The position numbers were made by a program, and so were the translations under genes. 5,009 bases of DNA from an uncultured Collinsella sp. (lineage in GTDB: Bacteria > Actinomycetota > Coriobacteriia > Coriobacteriales > Coriobacteriaceae): contig USKL01000138.1 of NCBI GenBank assembly GCA_900555225.1, positions 1-5,009 on the forward strand. Reading direction: 5' to 3'. Positions 1 to 4,136 of the stretch are shown in pieces (position 1 is the stretch's first letter; each line of letters opens with the position of its first letter). Below the pieces are notes generated by a model. The model did no database searches and had not been told where the DNA came from. It saw only the letters and a list, made by a program, of their open reading frames with translations.

Positions 1-941
1 ACGTACACCTGAGACTCGAAGGTCTTGTGGGGGTGCACGGAACCGGGCTTAGCCAGAACCTGGCCACGCTCGATCTGGGTACGATCAACACCACGCAGCA
101 GAGCGCCGATGTTATCGCCAGCCTCAGCGAAGTCCAGAGACTTACGGAACATCTCCAGACCGGTGATGGTGGTGTTCAGACGATCGGGCTTGATGCCGAC
201 GATCTCCATAGCGTCGCCAACCTTGGCGATACCACGCTCAACACGACCGGTAGCAACGGTACCACGGCCGGAGATGGTCATAACGTCCTCAACGGCCATC
301 AGGAACGGGAGGTCGTTGTTACGAGCAGGCGTCGGGATGTACTCGTCGACGGCCTTCATGAGCTCGCGAATGGCGTCCATCCACTTGGCGTCGCCCTCGA
401 GAGCGCCCAGAGCGGAGCCACGGATGACGGGGATGTCGTCGCCGGGGAAATCGTACTCGGAGAGGAGCTCACGGGTCTCCATCTCGACGAGGTCGATGAG
501 CTCGTCATCGTCGACCATGTCGCACTTGTTCAGGAAGACGACGATGTAGGGAACGCCGACCTGACGGGCGAGCAGGATGTGCTCGCGGGTCTGAGCCATG
601 GGGCCGTCGGTAGCAGCGATGACCAGGATAGCGCCGTCCATCTGAGCAGCGCCGGAGATCATGTTCTTGACGTAGTCAGCGTGGCCCGGGCAGTCAACGT
701 GAGCGTAGTGACGGGCAGCGGTCTCGTACTCAACGTGGGAGACGGAGATCGTAATGCCGCGCTCGCGCTCCTCGGGAGCCTTGTCGATGTTCTCGAACGC
801 AGTGAAGTCAGCCTTGCAGCCCTCGGTCTCAGAGAGAACCTTGGTGATGGCGGCGGTCAGCGTGGTCTTGCCGTGGTCGACGTGACCGATGGTGCCGATG
901 TTAACATGCGGCTTAGTGCGCTCAAACTTCTCTTTGGCCAT
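1..941 (-). CDS. tuf: Elongation factor Tu, N-terminal 313 residues (3' end beyond window)
   Basis: EF-Tu is the GTPase that carries aminoacyl-tRNA to the ribosomal A site in the cytoplasm. The translation starts [20 protein letters not shown] and shows every G-domain motif: GHVDHGKT (residues 19-26), the switch I motif RGITI (61-65), DCPGH with the catalytic His (83-87), NKCD (138-141) and SAL (176-178). Domain 2 follows from about residue 210, and the frame is still open at the window edge, so roughly the last 80-90 residues are missing (the family is about 395-400 aa). The start is the ATG at 941-939, preceded by a strong Shine-Dalgarno GGAGG at 951-947, five bases upstream. Codon use is strongly biased to C- and T-ending preferred codons, as expected for a very highly expressed gene. 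It is the last visible gene of a unit that begins with three tRNAs, and no separate promoter is obvious in the tRNA-Met to tuf spacer. The identification is essentially certain. Confidence 0.98.
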   Translation of the reverse strand, partial: MAKEKFERTKPHVNIGTIGHVDHGKTTLTAAITKVLSETEGCKADFTAFENIDKAPEERERGITISVSHVEYETAARHYAHVDCPGHADYVKNMISGAAQMDGAILVIAATDGPMAQTREHILLARQVGVPYIVVFLNKCDMVDDDELIDLVEMETRELLSEYDFPGDDIPVIRGSALGALEGDAKWMDAIRELMKAVDEYIPTPARNNDLPFLMAVEDVMTISGRGTVATGRVERGIAKVGDAMEIVGIKPDRLNTTITGLEMFRKSLDFAEAGDNIGALLRGVDRTQIERGQVLAKPGSVHPHKTFESQVY

Positions 942-988
942 AAAGCCCTCCTCTAAACAGGTCGTCCCCGGACGGGACTTTGCCTTTA

Positions 989-1042
989 TACCATAGTGGC
1001 CTCTCAACATACTATTGAGAAGCCACCGTGTTACCTATGGTA
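989..1042 (-). other. Large stem-loop in the tRNA-Met/tuf spacer, including the tRNA 3' end
   Basis: An inner stem pairs 996-1007 with 1015-1026 (11 of 12 positions, 7-nt loop). An outer 8-bp stem can pair TACCATAG (989-996) with CTATGGTA (1035-1042), which includes the encoded discriminator and CCA of tRNA-Met; base 996 is shared, so one pair must open. No U-tract follows on the minus strand, so this is not a normal intrinsic terminator. It may be a processing or attenuation structure that separates the tRNA from the tuf mRNA. The pairing is seen directly; the role is inferred. Confidence 0.6.
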
Positions 1043-1114
1043 GCGGTGACTGGATTCGAACCAGTGACGCCACGGGTATGAACCGTGTGCTCTAACCAAC
1101 TGAGCTACACCGCC
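1038..1114 (-). tRNA. tRNA-Met (CAT anticodon, elongator type)
   Basis: The 77-nt minus-strand sequence folds as a full cloverleaf: acceptor GGCGGTG/CACCGCT with a terminal G-U pair, D stem GCTC/GAGC, anticodon stem CACGG/CCGTG with loop TTCATAC, T stem ACTGG/CCAGT with loop TTCGAAT, discriminator A and an encoded CCA. The anticodon is CAT. The anticodon stem lacks the three consecutive G-C pairs of initiator tRNA, so it is read as elongator Met. A tRNA-Ile(CAT) read through lysidine modification is less likely but cannot be excluded by eye. It sits three bases after tRNA-Thr(GGT) in the same transcript. Confidence 0.93.
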
Positions 1115-1117
1115 GGA

Positions 1118-1193
1118 TGGAGCCTGCAACCAGACTTGAACTGGTGACCTCTTCGTTACCAACGAAGTGCTCTACCGACTGAGCTATACAGGC
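1118..1193 (-). tRNA. tRNA-Thr (GGT anticodon)
   Basis: A 76-nt cloverleaf on the minus strand: acceptor GCCTGTA/TGCAGGC, D stem GCTC/GAGC, anticodon stem CTTCG/CGAAG with loop TTGGTAA (anticodon GGT, reading ACC and ACT), T stem ACCAG/CTGGT with loop TTCAAGT, discriminator T and an encoded CCA. It is the middle gene of the Tyr-Thr-Met-tuf unit, 10 bases after tRNA-Tyr and 3 bases before tRNA-Met, so it must be cut from a shared precursor. Confidence 0.96.
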
Positions 1194-1203
1194 ACTTGAC
1201 GGG

Positions 1204-1285
1204 TGGGAGCTATAGGATTCGAACCTATGTAGGCAGAGCCAACGGGTTTACAGCCCGTCCCCATTAACCACTCGGGCAAACTCCC
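1204..1285 (-). tRNA. tRNA-Tyr (GTA anticodon)
   Basis: An 82-nt class II tRNA on the minus strand: acceptor GGGAGTT/AGCTCCC, D stem CCC/GGG, anticodon stem ACGGG/CCCGT with loop CTGTAAA (anticodon GTA), a long variable arm of 13 nt with a GGC/GCC stem as expected for bacterial Tyr, T stem ATAGG/CCTAT with loop TTCGAAT, and discriminator A. The next bases are CCC, so the full CCA is not encoded, unlike the other three tRNAs here. It is the first gene after the operon promoter. Confidence 0.96.
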
Positions 1286-1304
1286 AATCGTTCAAGTATC
1301 CGCA

Positions 1305-1325
1305 GGTCCTTTGGTCTTTTGGACC
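1305..1325 (-). other. Small hairpin in the leader ahead of tRNA-Tyr
   Basis: On the minus strand GGTCC (1325-1321) pairs with GGACC (1309-1305) across an 11-nt loop, and a competing 4-bp GGTC/GACC pairing overlaps it. It lies between the predicted transcription start (about 1341) and the tRNA-Tyr 5' end at 1285. It may help 5' processing of the precursor. The structure is small and could be chance. Confidence 0.35.
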
Positions 1326-1347
1326 GCCGCCCCCGCGAACGAAGAAG

Positions 1348-1377
1348 ATAATACGATGCCACCTTGGGGGCTGTCAA
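1348..1377 (-). promoter_or_regulatory. Sigma70-type promoter of the tRNA-Tyr-Thr-Met-tuf operon
   Basis: On the minus strand a perfect -35 box TTGACA (1377-1372) is followed by an 18-base spacer and -10 box TATTAT (1353-1348, five of six consensus bases). Transcription would start near 1341, about 55 bases before tRNA-Tyr. This near-consensus promoter is right for a stable-RNA/EF-Tu operon, and it is the only good promoter seen upstream of tuf. Confidence 0.85.
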
Positions 1378-1387
1378 CGAAAACCTC

Positions 1388-1413
1388 TAGATACACGGTG
1401 CCGGGCGTATCTA
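1388..1413. repeat. 7-bp inverted repeat just upstream of the tRNA-tuf promoter
   Basis: TAGATAC (1388-1394) and GTATCTA (1407-1413) are perfect inverted copies with a 12-base centre. The dyad lies about 11 bases upstream of the -35 box, a place where activators or repressors can bind. It could be an operator or simply chance. No regulator is identified. Confidence 0.4.
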
Positions 1414-1619
1414 TATAGCCGTGACCTGCGGTTTTGTTGAGTTTGGATATGAAGGACAGTAGATTTCGCTACGCTAGTGATATTTCCCAAGGGAACACTT
1501 TGGCGCGGTGGAGTACGCCTGCAGTATCGGCCTTCGATAATGGCCCTCTTGCACTATTACATAGGTCGCAATCGGGCTTCCCCGGTGCGATCAAGTAGAC
1601 CAGGGGCCTCACCGTTTTC
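1414..1619. other. Intergenic stretch with no supported gene
   Basis: About 200 bases between the tRNA-tuf promoter region and the palindromic elements. Reading frames here are short and lack convincing start signals: a 59-codon minus-strand frame at 1648-1469 has a purine-rich tract only one base before its ATG, and a plus-strand frame from 1477 has no ribosome binding site. A weak seven-pair hairpin with one bulge is possible at 1580-1606. I see no RNA gene or strong promoter. Confidence 0.5.
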
Positions 1620-1676
1620 ATCTCAATCTGTAACAGTAAGAGGGTCATTCCTCCCCTATCTGTTACAGATCGAGAT
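1620..1676. repeat. Palindromic intergenic element, copy 1
   Basis: A 57-nt imperfect palindrome whose arms (1620-1636 and 1660-1676) pair at 16 of 17 positions; the arm core TCTGTAACAG/CTGTTACAGA is perfect. The one A-C mismatch becomes a U-G wobble if the minus strand is transcribed. The central loop of about 23 nt can form a small GAGG/CCTC stem. There is no U-tract on either side. It resembles a REP- or MITE-type dispersed hairpin and is about 76% identical to copy 2 over the central 55 bases. Confidence 0.8.
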
Positions 1677-1699
1677 ACTATGCGGCGACCCCGGCTTAC

Positions 1700-1756
1700 G
1701 TCTCATTCTGTAACAACTAGAACGGTTTTCCGCCCCTTCGTGTTACAGATCGAGAC
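1700..1756. repeat. Palindromic intergenic element, copy 2
   Basis: The second copy starts exactly 80 bases after copy 1, has the same length, and has the shared ends TCTC...GAGA and the core TCTGTAACA/TGTTACAGA. The right-arm 15 bases (1741-1755) are identical to copy 1. The outermost pair is G-C here and A-T in copy 1, a compensating change that preserves pairing. The loop carries CGGTTTTCCG instead of the copy 1 loop. There is no U-tract or coding potential. Confidence 0.8.
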
Positions 1757-1799
1757 AAACCTGAAGCTTGGTTGGCGCCACACCCGCTGACTTATAGAC

Positions 1800-1841
1800 A
1801 TAAATAGAAACGGGCCCTGTCCCACAAGGGAACAGAGCCCG
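1800..1841 (-). terminator. Intrinsic terminator of tRNA-Thr(TGT)
   Basis: On the minus strand a 13-bp GC-rich stem (1841-1829 with 1823-1811, two G-U wobbles) closes a 5-nt loop and is followed directly by a T-rich run (1810-1800). It begins nine bases after the tRNA CCA end, so the tRNA is transcribed as a single-gene unit. The plus-strand side lacks a U-tract, so termination should be one-directional. Confidence 0.92.
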
Positions 1842-1850
1842 AAACTCTCA

Positions 1851-1925
1851 TGGAGCCAGTGACAGGAATCGAACCCGCAACCCACTGATTACAAATCAGT
1901 TGCGCTACCGTTGCGCCACACTGGC
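1851..1925 (-). tRNA. tRNA-Thr (TGT anticodon)
   Basis: A 75-nt cloverleaf on the minus strand: acceptor GCCAGTG/CACTGGC, D stem GCGC/GCGC, anticodon stem ACTGA/TCAGT with loop TTTGTAA (anticodon TGT, reading ACA and ACG), T stem GCGGG/CCTGT with two G-U pairs and loop TTCGATT, discriminator T and an encoded CCA. It has its own promoter and terminator, so it is expressed apart from the tRNA-tuf operon. The short leader can form a small TTGGC/GCCAA hairpin (1930-1952). Confidence 0.95.
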
Positions 1926-1955
1926 ACACTTGGCGCTCTCGCGCGAAGCCAATTA

Positions 1956-1984
1956 AGAATAAAGGAATTACGGACGGGGCGCAA
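1956..1984 (-). promoter_or_regulatory. Promoter of tRNA-Thr(TGT)
   Basis: On the minus strand a -35 box TTGCGC (1984-1979), a 17-base spacer and a -10 box TATTCT (1961-1956) stand upstream of the tRNA. The start would be near 1949, about 24 bases before the mature 5' end. Spacing is ideal and both boxes are moderate matches. It diverges from the HTH-HipA promoter, whose palindrome begins 27 bases away. Confidence 0.7.
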
Positions 1985-2010
1985 CAGACCCTTCGACCGA
2001 CCACATCTCA

Positions 2011-2083
2011 AAACCCTTCGTCAGAACGAATAGTTTTAATTACAATTGCTATACATAAAACTGTTCGTTCTGGCGAAGGGTTT
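2011..2083. promoter_or_regulatory. Large inverted-repeat operator around the HTH-HipA promoter
   Basis: A 28-base arm (2011-2038) is repeated inverted at 2056-2083 with only two mismatches and a 17-base centre. Each arm contains a smaller dyad, TTCGT-4-ACGAA in the left arm (2017-2030) and TTCGT-4-GCGAA in the right arm (2064-2077), as expected for binding sites of a dimeric helix-turn-helix protein. The centre holds the probable -10 box, and the right arm covers the predicted transcription start and the Shine-Dalgarno sequence. Bound protein would block the promoter, so the likely regulator is the encoded HTH protein itself. The repeat is seen directly; the operator role is inferred. Confidence 0.7.
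2047..2055 (+). promoter_or_regulatory. Extended -10 promoter element of the HTH-HipA gene
   Basis: TG-C-TATACA is an extended -10 motif (TGN plus four of six -10 consensus bases). No good -35 box exists at the right distance, which extended -10 promoters tolerate. Initiation near 2062 would give a leader of about 26 bases before the ATG. An alternative -10 is TACAAT at 2041-2046. Both lie between the two palindrome arms. Confidence 0.5.
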
Positions 2084-2087
2084 CGCG

Positions 2088-3428
2088 ATGCTTACTACCA
2101 AGGAAGCAGCCGAACTGCTCGGCATCACTCCGCGCAGGGTGCAGGAGCTCATAAAAAACGGAGCACTTGAGGCCCGCAAGGCTTCTGGTGTATGGCTCAT
2201 CGACAAAGACAGCGTCGATACGCGACTCCGCTCCGTGACCAAAACGGGAGGACGTCCCCGCCGCGGCCACGGTAAGAGCGAGATAGCGTTCACCCTCATG
2301 AACCGCACGTACGAAGTCGCTCAGCTGGTCTACAGTACATCGCGAAAAGACTTTACCTACATCGGTGCCGACATCGATTACGCCCACGCCCCTATTGGAG
2401 TATTTGGCCCTAATAGCCCCATATCGCTAGACTCCTTCCGCATCTGGTGGCGCGGCCGCGGTATCCCGCTCGCACGCATTGGGCTAGCCTCCCTGCTTGC
2501 AGAAGCCGCAGTCGATGTTCCCGATGAACTCGTCCAGCGAAATCTCGGCCTCTCCTTATCCGACCAGTATTGGATTAGGCCCCAAGGTTCCGGTCTCACC
2601 TGGAAGGATATCAACTTCTTCAATAACGCCTTTGATGACGTCTCGCTGTCCATTGCACCCTTTGCCCCAGAGGGAAAAGCGGCTGCCGCAAAGCCCGACA
2701 ACACCTCGGACGGCAATCTTCAAAAGTACTGGACATGCGAGGACGGGCGTCGAATTCTGCATAAGGCAGGAGCGCACCTGAACCAGGAACCTTATAACGA
2801 GCTGGTGGCGACCGCGCTCCACCGTCGCATCCTAAACGCCTGCGATTATGTGCCTTACTCGCTCGAGGGCACGGGCACTTCCGCCCTGAGCATATGCGAT
2901 GTCTTCTTAACTGATGAAGAAGAGTATGTCCCTGCGTTCTATGTAAACCAGCACGCAAACGCAGATGAACGGCTAACCGACTACGAGCGATACGTAGCAA
3001 ACTGCGAGGAGCTCGGGGTGACAGGCGTCAAGGATGCCCTTGACCGCATGATCGTATGTGACGACATCATCGCCAACTATGACCGCCATTGGCGTAACTT
3101 TGGCCTTGTGCGAAACGTCAACACGCAAGCCTGCAGACCTGCCCCCATCTTCGATTCGGGCTCATCACTCTGGTGCAACATATCGCTAGAGGAGCTTAGG
3201 GCGGGAGAGCACAGTTTTACCAGCGCACAATTTCATTCAAGTCCCGCCAAACAAATGTTGCTCGTCGAGGACATGGGCTGGTTTGACGGCGACAAACTCG
3301 AGGGCTTTGTCGACGAGGCGATCGAGATTCTGTCTAAAAACGATGCCCTAGCAGCGAGACTGCCTTATCTAAAAGAGGCGCTAACGTGGCGCCTCGAAAG
3401 AATGATCGACATCGCTGAATGGAGTTAG
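2088..3428 (+). CDS. Helix-turn-helix / HipA-like kinase fusion protein
   Basis: This 446-residue protein starts with an excisionase/MerR-like helix-turn-helix (about residues 2-45, with LTTKEAAELLGITPRRVQEL), then a basic linker (46-63). The rest matches the HipA-type serine/threonine kinase superfamily: LSLSDQYWI (155-163), a glycine-containing SDGNLQKYW segment (207-215), ILHKAG with a likely nucleotide-binding Lys226, the catalytic-loop motif DRHWRNF with Asp332 and Asn337, and IFDSGSS with metal-binding Asp356. Family knowledge: HipA kinases phosphorylate translation factors such as GltX and are normally held by an HTH antitoxin; the target here is unknown. The frame opens at a TTG at 2046, but ATG 2088 is preferred because GAAGGG (2075-2080) sits seven bases upstream and the longer start would lie within the operator. 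ATA, CTA and TTA codons, unlike tuf, and the opposite strand suggest lateral acquisition. No neighbouring antitoxin gene is present. The family is confident; toxicity is not shown. Confidence 0.85.
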   Translation: MLTTKEAAELLGITPRRVQELIKNGALEARKASGVWLIDKDSVDTRLRSVTKTGGRPRRGHGKSEIAFTLMNRTYEVAQLVYSTSRKDFTYIGADIDYAHAPIGVFGPNSPISLDSFRIWWRGRGIPLARIGLASLLAEAAVDVPDELVQRNLGLSLSDQYWIRPQGSGLTWKDINFFNNAFDDVSLSIAPFAPEGKAAAAKPDNTSDGNLQKYWTCEDGRRILHKAGAHLNQEPYNELVATALHRRILNACDYVPYSLEGTGTSALSICDVFLTDEEEYVPAFYVNQHANADERLTDYERYVANCEELGVTGVKDALDRMIVCDDIIANYDRHWRNFGLVRNVNTQACRPAPIFDSGSSLWCNISLEELRAGEHSFTSAQFHSSPAKQMLLVEDMGWFDGDKLEGFVDEAIEILSKNDALAARLPYLKEALTWRLERMIDIAEWS

Positions 3429-3454
3429 CGAGGCAGCATTGCCCCGCCAACTCC
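3421..3454 (-). terminator. Hairpin between the convergent HTH-HipA and yacP-like genes
   Basis: Fifteen positions (3421-3435 with 3440-3454) pair around a 4-nt loop. On the plus strand two are A-C mismatches; on the minus strand the same two are G-U wobbles, so the stem is complete in the yacP-side transcript. It overlaps the HTH-HipA stop codon (3426-3428) and begins two bases after the yacP stop. There is no U-tract on either strand, so it is probably a 3'-end-stabilising or factor-assisted terminator and not a classic intrinsic one. Confidence 0.55.
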
Positions 3455-3455
3455 C

Positions 3456-4133
3456 CTACCGCCCGCGCAGGGCCTTAAGCTTTGCCAGGGCCTCGGGGCT
3501 CAGGCGGCTGCCCAGAGTCATCTTGATCTGCGGAGCTTCCTCTGCCTCGTGAACGTCGTTATCGATCTGTTTGATCTCGTCCACCAGCATACGGCTCGAG
3601 ATGCGCGTAACACCCTTGCCCATGACGACGGCCTGGATCGTGCCGTCGCTCGACACCACGGAGCACGCGCGGCCTTCCTCGCGCGCCTCGATGCAGAGCT
3701 TCTGTACCACGGTATCGGCCGATACACCCGTCGGCGAGAACTCGATGCGCACGCCGCGGGCCGGCAGGTTGGGGCGCTCGCTGGAGATATTGCCCGCGCC
3801 GTCGAACACGATCACGGCCTCGTAGCGGCCCTGGGCAAAGGCGGCGACGTCGTTGATGAGGGCGGTGCGCGCCATATCGTGAACATCGCTGGAATACGGA
3901 TCGTCGGAATGGTCGTAGACGAGCTTTTCGTAGCGTGGCGTGCAGTGGATCACGTTGTAGCCGTCGACCACCAGCAGCTCGGGCTTGTTGGAGTGCACCG
4001 TCGAGACTGGATCGGCGATGGCCTGCGCAAACGCATTGCCGCCCACGCCATAGGTCGCGGCCGAAACAATCGGCTTGGCCGAGCCCTCGCCAAAGCGCTT
4101 GGCCTTGGACTTGGCACGGTTCTTTTTGGACAT
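3456..4133 (-). CDS. yacP: YacP-like NYN domain ribonuclease (Rae1 family)
   Basis: This 225-residue protein has a PIN-like NYN nuclease domain at about 50-190. The acidic residues expected to bind metal are visible in VVDGYNVI (Asp57, with Asn60), VFDGAGN (Asp111), SADTVVQK (Asp140) and VVSSDGTIQ (Asp163). Family knowledge: the B. subtilis member Rae1 cuts mRNA in the ribosomal A site, and its gene follows rlmB, as here. This protein is longer than that member (about 170 aa) because of a lysine/arginine-rich N-terminal extension (MSKKNRAKSKAKRF, 1-14, plus linker to about 50) and a C-terminal tail. The basic start could aid ribosome or RNA binding (inference). The ATG at 4133 lies three bases after the rlmB stop; its Shine-Dalgarno GGAGGAG is inside the last rlmB codons, so translation is probably coupled. 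The fold and family are confident; the A-site activity is by homology only. Confidence 0.87.
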   Translation of the reverse strand: MSKKNRAKSKAKRFGEGSAKPIVSAATYGVGGNAFAQAIADPVSTVHSNKPELLVVDGYNVIHCTPRYEKLVYDHSDDPYSSDVHDMARTALINDVAAFAQGRYEAVIVFDGAGNISSERPNLPARGVRIEFSPTGVSADTVVQKLCIEAREEGRACSVVSSDGTIQAVVMGKGVTRISSRMLVDEIKQIDNDVHEAEEAPQIKMTLGSRLSPEALAKLKALRGR

Positions 4134-4136
4134 GCG

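Noticed and set aside
27..956. Long plus-strand open frame of 309 codons over the tuf region
   Set aside because: It is the antisense shadow of tuf, whose minus-strand frame carries all the EF-Tu motifs; strong codon bias leaves the opposite frame open.
1437..1465. Weak plus-strand promoter TTGAGT-17-TAGATT
   Set aside because: Each box matches only four of six consensus bases and no gene follows on that strand before the palindromic elements.
1469..1648. 59-codon minus-strand frame with a CDLC motif, starting inside palindromic element copy 1
   Set aside because: The only purine-rich tract (GGGGAGG) is one base from the ATG, too close for a normal ribosome binding site; the start lies in a repeat element, and rare codons such as AGA, ATA and TTA suggest a chance frame. 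Conservation in relatives would reopen it.
1477..1713. 78-codon plus-strand frame in the intergenic region
   Set aside because: It has a GTG start without a ribosome binding site, runs through both palindromic elements, and shows no domain or composition typical of a protein.
1620..1756. CRISPR array
   Set aside because: Only two imperfect palindromic units of 57 nt are present, with the variation inside the hairpin loop and a single 23-nt gap; there is no repeat-spacer series and no cas gene.
1703..2004. Two minus-strand frames over the tRNA-Thr(TGT) unit
   Set aside because: They read through the tRNA, its terminator and its promoter, so they cannot be protein genes.
1989..2020. Direct repeat CCCTTCG (1989-1995 and 2014-2020) as an attachment site
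   Set aside because: Seven bases is too short, no integrase is present, and no third copy flanks the HTH-HipA gene on the far side.
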